Below are positions 23,416 to 33,700 of a stretch of DNA of 43,876 nt, one piece after another. Origin of the DNA: an uncultured Clostridia bacterium (lineage in GTDB: Bacteria; Bacillota; Clostridia; TANB77; CAG-508). The translations under genes were made by a program, and so were the position numbers. Each line of letters begins with the position of its first letter. Positions within the stretch are counted from its first letter, which is position 1. The stretch is from NCBI GenBank assembly GCA_934120315.1, contig CAKOTX010000009.1, forward strand, positions 1 to 43,876, given 5' to 3'. The notes under the pieces are model-generated. The model did not search any database, was not told where the DNA came from, and saw nothing but the letters and a program-made list of their open reading frames with translations.

Positions 23416-25005
23416 ATGAAACTAAATAAAATACTTAACGTTTTTTTAATAATTTTACTTATTTTAAATGTGTTTTCTCCTATTTCAAAAGCTGTAGATA
23501 TTAACATGAATGAAGCTTTTATAGAAGATTTAGGGCAATGTGAAATGCATTTACAATATTGGAAAGAAAGTTCTAGCATTTGGAGCTACATTATAACTAC
23601 AATGGTAGGCTATAGAATTGATGGTAATCTCCACTACGCCTACTGTATGCAACAAAATAGAAAAGGAGTTGGAGGCAGTCAAGAAGGATATTCAGTTAAA
23701 ATATCTGAAATGCTAAATAATCCAATTGTATGGAGAGCAATAATTAATGGTTTTCCATATAAAAGCCCTGAAGAGCTTGGTGTTGAAAATGAGGAAGATG
23801 CATTTGTTGCAACTAAACAAGCTATTTATTGTGTCATATATGATTGGGATGCTTCCACTCGCTATCGTGGTGCAGACGAAAGAGGCTGGCAAATTGTTAA
23901 TGCAATAGAACATATTGTTCAAGAAGCTAGAACTGGCACAACCACCCCTAATAATTCAAATGTATTTAATATCAATAAAATTGGAGATTTCACTAAAGCA
24001 CCAAATGATTTTTATTCACAAGAATTTGTTGTAACTAATAATTTAGAAATGAAAGATTATACTATCGAAAAACTCGAAAACTTACCACAAGGAAGTTTTG
24101 CTTCAGATATGAATTTAAAACCCAAAACTACTTTTGCCCCTGGTGAACATTTTAAAATTTTAATTCCTTCCAAAAATATCACAAATGATTTCACAGGAAA
24201 AATAAAAATAAGCGGAACCGCCAAAACTTATCCTGTTTTTTACGGTTCAAGTTATGACGAAAATCTTCAAGATTATGCTTTAACTTATAATTCTTTTGAT
24301 ACAGTTAAAGATGAAATCAATTTCTCTATAAATGCCCATAAATCAAGTATAAAAATCTTAAAAATTGATTCGGAAACTGCCTCTCCTATCTCTAATGTAG
24401 AATTTAATTTTAAATATTCTGATGGAACAAATATCGGAAATTATAAAACAGATAAAAATGGTATTATTAATATCTCAAATTTATTGCCTGGAAAAGTTAT
24501 TGTAACAGAAATTAAAACTCAATCTCAATATGTACTAGATTCTAACTCCAAAGAATTAACTTTAAAATATAATGAAAATACTGAACTTGAAATCACAAAT
24601 GAAAAAATCAAAGGAAAAATAAAAATTATAAAAACTAGTGAAGATAATAATTTAATTACAGGTGATAAAGCAGGTACTCCACTAGAAAATGTGGAATTCA
24701 AAATTTATGACTCAAATGGTAAATTAGTGGATACAATCTCAACTGATTCAAAAGGAATTGCAATCACAAAAGCTTTGCCAAAAGGTTCTTATTCTATTAA
24801 AGAAACAAAAACACAAACTTCTTACATTTTAAATACATCTAAATTCACAGCAGAAATTTCAAATAATGGCCAAATTGCAGAAGTACAAATAAAAAACAAA
24901 TCACAAACTCCCCCACCCCCTGTCGAGGAACCAAAAGTAGAAAAGCCAAAAGTGGAAGAACCTAAAATTGAAGAACCTCCAAAATTACCTGTAACAGGTT
25001 ATTAA
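23416..25005 (+). CDS. Thioester-domain/Cna-B surface adhesin with truncated sorting signal
   Basis: A 529-residue exported protein. It has a signal peptide (about 1-27) and a TQXA-type thioester domain (about 40-175, Cys77 in HYAYCMQQ and ATKQAIYCVIYDWD at 132-145). Linker regions and two SpaA/Cna-B-like domains follow (about 310-395 and 400-495, each with a VEF...DSNG/TDKNG...LP.G pattern). Then comes a PPPP/PKVE-rich spacer ending LPVTGY and a stop. In canonical TQxA the Gln directly follows Thr; here Lys takes that place and Gln is one residue later. The LPVTG is not followed by a membrane helix or basic tail, so normal sortase anchoring is doubtful. AAAGGA precedes the ATG. Confidence 0.85.
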   Translation: MKLNKILNVFLIILLILNVFSPISKAVDINMNEAFIEDLGQCEMHLQYWKESSSIWSYIITTMVGYRIDGNLHYAYCMQQNRKGVGGSQEGYSVKISEMLNNPIVWRAIINGFPYKSPEELGVENEEDAFVATKQAIYCVIYDWDASTRYRGADERGWQIVNAIEHIVQEARTGTTTPNNSNVFNINKIGDFTKAPNDFYSQEFVVTNNLEMKDYTIEKLENLPQGSFASDMNLKPKTTFAPGEHFKILIPSKNITNDFTGKIKISGTAKTYPVFYGSSYDENLQDYALTYNSFDTVKDEINFSINAHKSSIKILKIDSETASPISNVEFNFKYSDGTNIGNYKTDKNGIINISNLLPGKVIVTEIKTQSQYVLDSNSKELTLKYNENTELEITNEKIKGKIKIIKTSEDNNLITGDKAGTPLENVEFKIYDSNGKLVDTISTDSKGIAITKALPKGSYSIKETKTQTSYILNTSKFTAEISNNGQIAEVQIKNKSQTPPPPVEEPKVEKPKVEEPKIEEPPKLPVTGY

Positions 25006-25013
25006 AATAAGTC

Positions 25014-25042
25014 TTGATTTTTTTCAAAATTGAATATATAAT
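25014..25042 (+). promoter_or_regulatory. Sigma-A promoter of tex
   Basis: -35 TTGATT (25014-25019), 17-bp spacer, -10 TATAAT (25037-25042), directly after the adhesin stop. Confidence 0.75.
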
Positions 25043-25072
25043 TTGAAAAGTTCAAATTGAAAGGATGAAATC

Positions 25073-27256
25073 ATGGATAAAATTATTAATAAAATTGCAG
25101 AAGAATTAAATGTAAAAAACACTCAAGTAGAAAACGCAGTAAAATTAATTGATGAAGGAAATACAATTCCATTTATTGCTCGTTATAGAAAAGAAGCTAC
25201 TGGTGGACTAAGTGATGAAATCTTAAGAGACTTAGGCGAAAGATTAACTTACTTAAGAAATTTAGAAACACGTAAAGAAGAGATTATAAAATCAATAGAT
25301 GAACAAGGAAAACTAACAGACGAATTAACTATAGCAATAGCATCTGCAGAAACTCTTGCAGAAGTTGAAGATTTATACAGACCATTTAAGCAAAAGAAAA
25401 AAACAAGAGCAACTGTTGCAAAAGCCAAAGGCTTAGAGCCTTTGGCAGATATAATAATTGCACAAGAAGAAAAAGATGATATTAATGAAATTGCAAAACA
25501 ATATATTAATATAGATAGTCTATCAGAAGAAGATAAGAAAAACAAAGATAAAGTTGTAGCATCTGCAGAAGATGCAATTCAAGGTGCTTTGGATATAATT
25601 GCAGAAAATATTTCTGATAATGCTAAATATAGAAAATATATCAAAAAAATCTGTTACCGTGAAGGAACAATTGTAACAAAAGCTTCAAAGCCTGATGAAA
25701 AGTCTAATTATGAAATGTATTATGATTTTACAGAATTAGTACATAAACTTCCAAGTCATAGAATTTTAGCAATTAACAGAGGCGAAGATGAAGAATTTTT
25801 AAAAGTTTCTATTGAAAAACCTGTTGAAAAAATTCTATATTATATTCAAAAGGATATAATAAAGGGTAAAACCCAGTTTACAGAAATGCTTACAAATACA
25901 ATTGAAGATGCATTTACAAGATTGATTGAGCCTTCTGTTGACAGAGAAATTCGTTCAGATTTAACTGAAAAAGCTGAAGAAAAAGCTATAAAAGTATTTG
26001 GACAAAATGCAAAACAATTATTACTAGGTGCTCCTATAAAAGGAAAAACTGTAATGGGATTTGACCCAGCTTATAGAACTGGTTGTAAAATTGCTGTAAT
26101 TGATGAAACTGGAAAAGTTTTAGATATTGCAACTGTATACCCTACAGCACCACAGAATGATGTTGAAGGTGCAAAGAAAACTTTATTAGATTTAATAAAC
26201 AAAGATCATGTAGATATGATTGCAATTGGTAATGGTACAGCATCTCGTGAATCTGAAATGTTTGTTTCTGACATGATCAAAGAAGTTAAACATGATATTT
26301 GTTATGTAATTGTTAGTGAAGCTGGTGCCTCTGTATATTCTGCTTCAAAACTTGCAACAGAAGAATACCCTGATATAAACGTATCTATAAGAGGTGCAAT
26401 ATCAATTGCCCGTAGATTACAAGACCCACTTGCAGAATTAGTAAAAATCGACCCTAAAGCTATTGGTGTTGGTCAATATCAACATGACGTTAACCAAAAG
26501 AAATTATCAGAAAGCTTAACAGGTGTTGTTGAAGACAGTGTAAACAAAGTTGGTGTTGATGTAAATACTGCTACTCCTTCCCTACTTTCTTATGTTTCTG
26601 GTATTAATAATACAATTGCTAAAAACATTGTAAAATATAGAGACGAAAATGGTAAATTAAAAGAAAGAAAAGAATTATTAAAAGTTCCAAAGCTTGGAAA
26701 AGTAGCTTATGAGCAATGTGCAGGATTTATTAGAATTCCTGATGGAAAAAATCCATTGGAAAATACAGCAGTTCACCCAGAAAGCTATGAGCAAACAGAA
26801 AAATTATTAGAATTATTAGGATTTAAAATAGCAGACTTAAAAAATAAAGATAACTTAAATTCTTTAAGAGAAAAATTAAAATCTGTTAATGTTGAAGAAA
26901 CTGCTAAAAAGCTTGAAATTGGCGAAATGACCTTAGCTGATATAATATCAGAATTATCAAAACCAGGTCGTGACCCAAGAGAAGACATGCCAAAACCTGT
27001 GCTTCGTAGTGATGTTCTAAAATTCGAAGATTTAACAGAAGGAATGGTTCTTACAGGAACTGTTCGTAATGTTATAGATTTTGGTGCCTTTGTTGATATT
27101 GGTGTAAAATATGATGGACTTGTTCATATTTCTGAAATGAGTGATTCTTATGTAAAATCTCCATCTGAAGTGGTTTCTGTTGGTGATATCGTAAAAGTTA
27201 AAGTTATAAAGATTGACCAAGAACGTAAAAAAGTTGGACTTTCTATGAAAATATAG
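25073..27256 (+). CDS. tex: Tex-type RNA-binding protein
   Basis: A 727-residue cytoplasmic protein of the Tex/Spt6 family. The N-terminal helical region has IPFIARYRKEATGGL. A YqgF/RNase H-like domain follows (about 325-450, VMGFDPAYRTGCKIAVID). Then comes a helix-hairpin-helix domain (about 490-640, with NTATPSLLSYVSGIN and LLKVPKLGKVAYEQ) and a C-terminal S1 domain (about 655-727, GMVLTGTVRNVIDFGAFVDI). It binds nucleic acid and affects transcription or RNA decay; the exact role varies. AAAGGA precedes the ATG. It has its own promoter and terminator. Confidence 0.95.
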   Translation: MDKIINKIAEELNVKNTQVENAVKLIDEGNTIPFIARYRKEATGGLSDEILRDLGERLTYLRNLETRKEEIIKSIDEQGKLTDELTIAIASAETLAEVEDLYRPFKQKKKTRATVAKAKGLEPLADIIIAQEEKDDINEIAKQYINIDSLSEEDKKNKDKVVASAEDAIQGALDIIAENISDNAKYRKYIKKICYREGTIVTKASKPDEKSNYEMYYDFTELVHKLPSHRILAINRGEDEEFLKVSIEKPVEKILYYIQKDIIKGKTQFTEMLTNTIEDAFTRLIEPSVDREIRSDLTEKAEEKAIKVFGQNAKQLLLGAPIKGKTVMGFDPAYRTGCKIAVIDETGKVLDIATVYPTAPQNDVEGAKKTLLDLINKDHVDMIAIGNGTASRESEMFVSDMIKEVKHDICYVIVSEAGASVYSASKLATEEYPDINVSIRGAISIARRLQDPLAELVKIDPKAIGVGQYQHDVNQKKLSESLTGVVEDSVNKVGVDVNTATPSLLSYVSGINNTIAKNIVKYRDENGKLKERKELLKVPKLGKVAYEQCAGFIRIPDGKNPLENTAVHPESYEQTEKLLELLGFKIADLKNKDNLNSLREKLKSVNVEETAKKLEIGEMTLADIISELSKPGRDPREDMPKPVLRSDVLKFEDLTEGMVLTGTVRNVIDFGAFVDIGVKYDGLVHISEMSDSYVKSPSEVVSVGDIVKVKVIKIDQERKKVGLSMKI

Positions 27257-27261
27257 TAAAA

Positions 27262-27300
27262 AACTGGATTTTAGGTATAACCTAAATCCAGTTCTTTTTA
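27262..27300. terminator. Bidirectional terminator between tex and the HD-GYP gene
   Basis: AACTGGATTTTAGG pairs with CCTAAATCCAGTT (one bulged T) around ATA. A T run follows on the plus strand and A residues precede it, so it can serve both convergent genes. Confidence 0.8.
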
Positions 27301-28362
27301 TTCACTAAGATATTTTTCTTGAATATCTTTTATTTTATCATAATCATTATTTAGTATATCAAGAAATACTTCTGCTATTTGAGGATCAAATTGAGTTCCT
27401 TCACATCTTTTTATTTCTTCTTTTACATGTTCAATATCAATTGGACCTCTGTAACTTCTTCTACTTGTCATTGCATCAAATGTATCTGCAACAGCAGCAA
27501 TTCTGGCTATATATGGTATTTCTTCACCTTTTAATCTTGATGGATATCCATTTCCATCATATCTTTCATGATGATGTTTTACAATAGGAATTATATCTTT
27601 AAATATTTCAGCTGAACCTAAAATATGTGCTCCTATTGATGGATGATTTTTTATTTGTGAATATTCATCATCTGAAAGTTTATCTGGTTTTAATAATATA
27701 CTATCAGGAATTCCTATTTTTCCAATATCATGGAAAAGCCCACCAATTCTTAATGTCTTAATTTGGTCTTCTGGTAACCCTAATTTTTCACCAATTAAAA
27801 CAGAATATTCTGAAACTCTATCTGAATGACCTCTTGTATATGTATCTTTAGCTTCTACTGTATATCTTAAAGTTTGAACCATATCTAAATATGCTTTTTC
27901 CAACTTTTCATTTGATTCTGAAAGTTCTTCATTTATTCTTTTTATTTCATCCATTTGTTTTACTGATTTTATTCCAGACTCAACTAATAGAAGTAATTGA
28001 TCGAATTTATCACTCTTCTCACAATACCCTTGTATATCTAATCTTTTGATTGTCTCAAGTGGTGGCGCCATATCTTTATGGCCTGTTAACAATAGAATAT
28101 ATAATTCTTTATTGAACTTTCTTATCTCTTCTACAACTTCATCCCCATGTAATGGTGTCATCATAAAGTCTAGCAACATTAAATCGAAATGTTCTCTCTT
28201 TACTCTTTCTATTGCCTCAACTGGGTCTAATACCCCTTCAAACTCATATTCTGAATTGTCAAAAAGCACTGCTAATGAGTCTAAAATTCCACTTTCGTCA
28301 TCTACTCCAATTATTTTATACTTTCTTTCTTCATTTAATTGATTTTGTAATGCTTTTCTCAT
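27298..28362 (-). CDS. Response regulator with HD-GYP domain
   Basis: 354 residues. The receiver domain (about 15-135) has acidic Asp21/Asp22, phosphorylation site Asp65 in LLDFMMTP, Thr93 and Lys116. A coiled coil (about 135-165) links to an HD-GYP domain with HD at 211-212 (LFHDIGKIGIPD), HH at 264-265 and GYP at 272-274 (ERYDGNGYPSRLKGEEIP). The complete motif set predicts an active phosphodiesterase that breaks down cyclic di-GMP or a related dinucleotide. The promoter is at 28405-28433. No kinase is adjacent in the same transcript; the kinase at 28967 is the nearest candidate partner. Confidence 0.93.
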   Translation of the reverse strand: MRKALQNQLNEERKYKIIGVDDESGILDSLAVLFDNSEYEFEGVLDPVEAIERVKREHFDLMLLDFMMTPLHGDEVVEEIRKFNKELYILLLTGHKDMAPPLETIKRLDIQGYCEKSDKFDQLLLLVESGIKSVKQMDEIKRINEELSESNEKLEKAYLDMVQTLRYTVEAKDTYTRGHSDRVSEYSVLIGEKLGLPEDQIKTLRIGGLFHDIGKIGIPDSILLKPDKLSDDEYSQIKNHPSIGAHILGSAEIFKDIIPIVKHHHERYDGNGYPSRLKGEEIPYIARIAAVADTFDAMTSRRSYRGPIDIEHVKEEIKRCEGTQFDPQIAEVFLDILNNDYDKIKDIQEKYLSE

Positions 28363-28404
28363 TAATTACCTCTACCCCTTCTAGTAATAATTAATTTTAC
28401 CTAG

Positions 28405-28433
28405 ATTATAATAGTTTATTAAATAAAAATCAA
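28405..28433 (-). promoter_or_regulatory. Sigma-A promoter of the HD-GYP gene
   Basis: -35 TTGATT (28433-28428), 17-bp spacer, -10 TATAAT (28410-28405). Confidence 0.75.
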
Positions 28434-28449
28434 GCTTTTTTATTTAATT

Positions 28450-28468
28450 TATTGTATTGCATACAATA
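28450..28468. promoter_or_regulatory. Dyad upstream of the HD-GYP promoter
   Basis: TATTGTAT (28450-28457) and ATACAATA (28461-28468) are perfect inverted half-sites separated by 3 bp. They sit about 17 bp upstream of the -35, the place of an activator or shared operator. No regulator can be named. Confidence 0.4.
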
Positions 28469-28502
28469 TACTTTTTCTGCATAGAATTTTATCACTCTAA
28501 TT

Positions 28503-28545
28503 GCGTCTTTTAGTCTTACTGACAACACTAAAAAGCAGCTTTTTT
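28503..28545 (+). terminator. Weak terminator-like hairpin without an obvious gene
   Basis: CTTTTAGT (28507-28514) pairs with ACTAAAAAG (28527-28535, one bulge), followed by CAGC and a run of T. No plus-strand gene precedes it, so it may end a short transcript or be chance. Confidence 0.3.
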
Positions 28546-28618
28546 ATTTCATTTTTATTACAATATTATTTCTTTTATATTACATTTTGACATTTTATTT
28601 GATTTTTTATTTTTGGCT

Positions 28619-28627
28619 TGGTATACT
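28619..28627 (+). promoter_or_regulatory. Extended -10 promoter for the small acidic protein
   Basis: TGGTATACT: TG (28619-28620), one base, then -10 TATACT (28622-28627). There is no clear -35. The transcript would have a very short leader. Confidence 0.5.
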
Positions 28628-28647
28628 AAAATTAAATGGAGGATTAT

Positions 28648-28920
28648 ATGGAAGATTTAAAAGATGTTATCGAAGAATCAAATCAAATTACCCCTTCTGA
28701 AGAATTAAACTCGGAAGAAGAAATAAAAGAAACAGAAGAAACAAAAGAAGCAACAGCAATGGTCGAATACAAAGAAGTAGACGAACCATGTGTCGCTTTA
28801 ACTATTATTGGAGAAAATCGCCTTACAGATGCTGAAGTCTTTGTTAGACGTGGATTTCGTTTTTCTTTAAAAGCTTTTTTCTCAACTATTGTTCTTACTA
28901 TTATGAATATGTTTATTTAA
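28648..28920 (+). CDS. Small acidic protein with C-terminal hydrophobic segment
   Basis: 90 residues from the ATG at 28648. An ATG at 28636 is in frame, but GGAGG lies between the two and fits the second. The N-terminal 45 residues are rich in Glu. The middle has VALTIIGENRLTDAEVFVRR. The end, SLKAFFSTIVLTIMNMFI, could be a tail anchor. The terminator stem begins inside the last codons. The family is not recognised. It lies between a response regulator and a sensor kinase but on the opposite strand. Confidence 0.65.
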   Translation: MEDLKDVIEESNQITPSEELNSEEEIKETEETKEATAMVEYKEVDEPCVALTIIGENRLTDAEVFVRRGFRFSLKAFFSTIVLTIMNMFI

Positions 28921-28960
28921 TCTTTTTAAATTCGATTATAAACATATTCATAATTTTTTT
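28900..28960 (+). terminator. Terminator overlapping the 3' end of the small acidic gene
   Basis: A perfect 17-bp stem, 28900-28916 with 28938-28954, followed by a long T-rich run. The 5' arm lies in the coding sequence and includes the last sense codons. Confidence 0.85.
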
Positions 28961-28966
28961 ATTTTA

Positions 28967-30787
28967 TTATTTTTTTACTGGAATTATAATATTAAATGTT
29001 GTTCCTTTACCCTCTTCTGTTTTATAAGTAATATCTCCTCCAAAATGAGCTTTAATATTTGAATAAGACATATATAATCCTAATCCAGTTCCATTCTTTC
29101 CTTTTGTTGTAACCATTTCTTTAAATAATCTGTCTTGAACCTCTTTTGAAAGTCCTCCTGCAAAATCTGTAATAGAAAAAATTATATTATTCTCTTTTTG
29201 TGAAATTTCAAATTGTATATTTTGGTCATGTTTTCCATCATATGCTTGAATTGCATTTGAAATTATATTGTTTACTACTTGTACCAAAACATTTACATTT
29301 CCATCTATTACTTTTTCTTCATCTACTTTCATCAATATATTTAAATAAATATATGCATTTTTTAACTCGTGTTTCATCAAAATATTTACTCTTTTTACTA
29401 ATTCAGAAATAGTAAACTCTTCTGAATCATCTGTTGATAGTGATGCTACTGCTTGTCCTTTTACGGTTGTTATAATATCTGACATATATTCAAGATGTGC
29501 TCTAATCTTTGGAATCCATGCTTCCATATCTTTTGCTATATCATGATGATCTTGTGAATTTACAAGCGGATCATCTATTGACTCATCATATTCTTTTATC
29601 AAGTTTTCTAATCCTTGTGTAGCACCAGCTATAGACATAATAGGTGTTTTTAAGTTATGTGCTATTCCTCCTATTAATTGTCCTAGTCCTGCTAAACGCT
29701 CTCTTTCCATCAAAACATCTTGGTTATTTTTTATTGTTTCCATATCTTCTTTATGTTGTGTTATATCTTTGAATAAGAATAGTGTTCCTAATGATGTATT
29801 ATCTGAATTTATTGGTGTAATTTCTATTTTAAAGTATTTTTTTATCTCTGAAAAATGTTGTTCAAATGATACTGTTGTTTCTGTTTCATTTGCTTTTTCA
29901 ATTGATTTATCAATTTTAACTATTGCTTGTCTATTTACATTTTTACTTTGTAAAAGTTTTATAAAATTTTTACTTCTTATATCTTCAGCTTTTAATCTAA
30001 ATATGTCTAAAAATGTTTTATTAAAATCTGTAATTGTTTTATTTTCATCTAATACTACATATCCATCTGATATTCTATCAACTATTTTTTGTAATGCAAT
30101 TGGCGTAACTCCTAAAAATTGAAATTTTAATATAGCTATTGCACAACATATTATTGTTACTGTAAATGTTATTGGTGTTACATATATTGACATTGGGATT
30201 ATTTTAAATGTTCCCAATATATTTACAACTAATGGTACACTTACTCCCAAAACAATCAATAATGATTGTTTTGAGAAAAATCCTGAATTTTTTATTGAAA
30301 ATTTCAACATATACAATATTCCCCAGGCCAATACTATGTATGAATATATATTGTGTATTGTAGCATATGGTCCATACACATTTGTCTGAAAGTCTACTGA
30401 ATAGTGTTCATAGAATAAATGATGATAATCATTTGTCCATAAAACTATTAGTGAAATTATCGGAATTATAAACAGTAATAAATATCTTTTTTTAAATTCA
30501 ATTTTAGTATTTGCATATATAAGCCCCATAAAGAATACCGCTACTGGTATAAAACATATTGCAATATATATGAAATAGTCAAAATAAATTGGTTCTATAT
30601 TCAATGGTTTTGATAATGTAATTTGCATTATTAAAACCATTGTCCAAAAAATCAATATCGATAATGATAAAATAAATATCTTTTTTAATTGATTATTCTT
30701 TTTTTCCTTTGATAAATATACTGTTAATAAAATATTTATTATTGTTGTTGCTATAAGTGCAATTAGTGTTGTTTTATCTGCTATCAT
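28967..30787 (-). CDS. Membrane sensor histidine kinase (7TM N-terminus, PAS)
   Basis: 606 residues. The N-terminal region (about 1-215) has seven hydrophobic helices, like the 7TM sensory region of Firmicutes kinases. A PAS domain follows (about 225-345, ISDGYVVLDENKTITDFNKT). Then come the phosphoacceptor segment GGIAHNLKTPIMSIAG (His about 377) and a HATPase (N box NNIISNAIQAY, G boxes ITDFAGGLS and GTGLGLYMSY). It starts 5 nt after the NRPS stop, with its GGGAG in the NRPS tail, so the two are co-transcribed. No response regulator is fused or adjacent in the operon. It probably senses a small molecule at the membrane; linking it to the NRPS product is inference. Confidence 0.92.
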   Translation of the reverse strand: MIADKTTLIALIATTIINILLTVYLSKEKKNNQLKKIFILSLSILIFWTMVLIMQITLSKPLNIEPIYFDYFIYIAICFIPVAVFFMGLIYANTKIEFKKRYLLLFIIPIISLIVLWTNDYHHLFYEHYSVDFQTNVYGPYATIHNIYSYIVLAWGILYMLKFSIKNSGFFSKQSLLIVLGVSVPLVVNILGTFKIIPMSIYVTPITFTVTIICCAIAILKFQFLGVTPIALQKIVDRISDGYVVLDENKTITDFNKTFLDIFRLKAEDIRSKNFIKLLQSKNVNRQAIVKIDKSIEKANETETTVSFEQHFSEIKKYFKIEITPINSDNTSLGTLFLFKDITQHKEDMETIKNNQDVLMERERLAGLGQLIGGIAHNLKTPIMSIAGATQGLENLIKEYDESIDDPLVNSQDHHDIAKDMEAWIPKIRAHLEYMSDIITTVKGQAVASLSTDDSEEFTISELVKRVNILMKHELKNAYIYLNILMKVDEEKVIDGNVNVLVQVVNNIISNAIQAYDGKHDQNIQFEISQKENNIIFSITDFAGGLSKEVQDRLFKEMVTTKGKNGTGLGLYMSYSNIKAHFGGDITYKTEEGKGTTFNIIIPVKK

Positions 30788-30792
30788 TTGTT

Positions 30793-33700
30793 TTATTCTC
30801 CCTTTAATAATTTTATTATATTTCTTATGTATTCTTCGCTAATTATAGGCCATTTAAATCCATATAATTTTAATAATTTTATACTTTGCTTAGAATCAAC
30901 TTTTATATTACTATCATAATGCAAATCTAAGTTTTTGTCAAAATCATTCAGCAGCATATTTATAATATCTGAATTTTCTTTTTTCATAATCTTTTTTATC
31001 TTTGATTTGAATTCTTCATTTTTTACAACATCAATATTTAATCCTAAATTTGATATATCTTCCATTAATTTTTTTACTTCTACATGATTATGATTAAATA
31101 AATGATAAATTCTATCATTAGAATCTGTATGTTTTATGATCTTATAAATTGCATCTGCACTACTATCTATTGGCGAAAACTCTAAATATCCATTTAACAA
31201 AGTATCAGGAATTGATCCTATTTTTATTAATGCTTTTAATCTATTCATATATGCATTTTCATTATAGTTATCTTGGAATTTTCCATCAGATATTCTTGGC
31301 ATTAAATTTCCCATTCTCAATATGTATGAGTCAACTCCATCTAGTATTGCATCAAAAATTCTTTTTTCTGCTTCAAATTTTGTTTTTATATACACATTTT
31401 GCAATTCTTGTCCAATATATAAATTATTTTCAGCAAAAGTCTTATTTTCTTTGAATTTTTGCTCTAAATAATATTGTTCAAAAAATGCGTTTCCTGAAAT
31501 ACTTAATGTTGAAATATGGTATATCTTACATTTAAATGTTTTTGCAAAACTTATGATTTTATCCACACTCTTAACATTAGTATTATAAAACTCCAAATAA
31601 TTTCCGTAATGAGATACTTTAGCTGCTGAATTTATTATTGTTGATACAGAGTTTCCTATTTCAAAAAGTTTATCTTGCTGTAAGCCAAAACCATCTGCTG
31701 TCAAATCACCTTGTACTATTATTATTCTATTTCCAATATATTTATCATATTTGTTTTCAAAATAATAATGTAATTTATTTAACACTTTTTGCTCTACTGT
31801 CATACCTTTTTCTTTTCTAACTAATAAATAAATAGTATTATTCTCATTTTTTAATAATTCATCTAGAATGTGTATTCCTAAATAACCTGTAGCTCCTGTT
31901 AATAATACATTTCCTATTTCATTATTTTTTATTTCATTTGGAACTAACATACTAGAATTTAATATGTCTTTATATTTATAATTTAGCTCTTCAAAATTTT
32001 CTTCTTCTTGCTTATCATCTGATGTTATTTTTTCTGCAAGTTTTTCAACAGTAGGATATGTAAATATGTCTGCATATCGTATTTTATCGGTAATGTCTAG
32101 CAATTTAACATTTAAATTCATTGCCAATATAGAATCTCCACCTAGCTCAAAGAAATTATCATTTATACCAATTGATTTCATATTTAATACTTCTTCAAAT
32201 ATTTGAGCTATTTTGACTTCTAATTCATTTCTTGGTTTAATATACTTTTTATTTTCTGTTTGCAATATTCCATTTGGAATTGGTAATAATTTTTTATCTA
32301 TTTTTCCATTTGGAGTATATGGAAATTCGTCTAATACAGTAAAATATGCTGGTATCATATAATTTGGCAAATATCTACATAAAAACTCTCTTAAATCAGA
32401 GATTCTTATTCTCTTATTTGCAATAAAATATGCTGATATTATTTCTCTATTTCCTATTGTTTGTTTAATTACTTTTGCTTTTTTGATTCCCGCATATTTA
32501 AGCATTATTCTTTCGATTTCTTCTAACTCTATTCTTAATCCTCTTATTTTAATTTGACTATCTCTTCTGCCTAAATAATGAAGATTTCCATCAGGGCCAA
32601 ATTTGCAATTATCACCAGTTTTATACATAACACTATTTTCTAAAAATGGATTTTTTAAATATCTTTCATTTGTTAAATCTTCTCTATTTAAATATCCATT
32701 TCCTACACCGTCTCCAGCTATATATAGTTCTCCTTCAATTCCTATTGGAAGTACATTTAACATATCATCTAATATATATACTTGTGTATTTCCAATTGGT
32801 CTTCCTATATCTATTACATTATCATTTGTTATTTCCTTTATAGTTGACCATATAGTTGTTTCTGTTGGGCCATATACATCATATATTTTTGCCTTAGAAA
32901 TTTCTTTTATTTTAGATACTATATCTTCAGTTACCGCTTCTCCTCCTATTAAAATATCTGTTAGATTTTCAAAAAACTCTAAATTATTGCTTTCTTCAAG
33001 CATTAATGAATATCTTGATGGTGTTGTTTGAATCATATTAACTTTATTCTCTACACATAGTTTGTTTAATAATTTCATATTATGCTGTTCTTCTTCACTT
33101 GCAATTACTAATTTCATTCCTGAAATTAATGTTACCCAAATTTCTAATTCAAATATATCAAATGATATTGTTGTAACTGAAACCATTGTTTTCTCACTGT
33201 CAAATTCAACTTTTTCTTTAATTGCGTAAACAAAATTACATAAATTTCTATTTGTTATTTTTACACCTTTTGGATTTCCCGTTGAACCTGATGTGTAAAT
33301 AACATAAGCTAAATCACTCGCTTGACTTGATTTTGGTAAATTTATATTTTTTAATGAATATATCATTGAATTATTATACTCTATATTTATTTTATTTTCA
33401 AAGTTCATTTTTTCAAATAATTCTTTATTTGTCAATAATAATTTTGCATTACTATTTTCAAGCATATACTCAATTCTTTTTTCAGGATATGTTGGATCTA
33501 TTGGAATATAACATGCTCCTGCTTTAAATACACCTAATAATGTTGTAATTAATTCTAATGATCTTGGTAGCATAACTCCTATTTTATCATTTGGCTTTAT
33601 CTTTTTCTCTTCTCTTAAATATCTAGCTAATTGATTTGCTTTTTCATTTACATCTTTATATGTTAATTGTTTTCCCTCAAAAACAACAGCTATCTTATTC

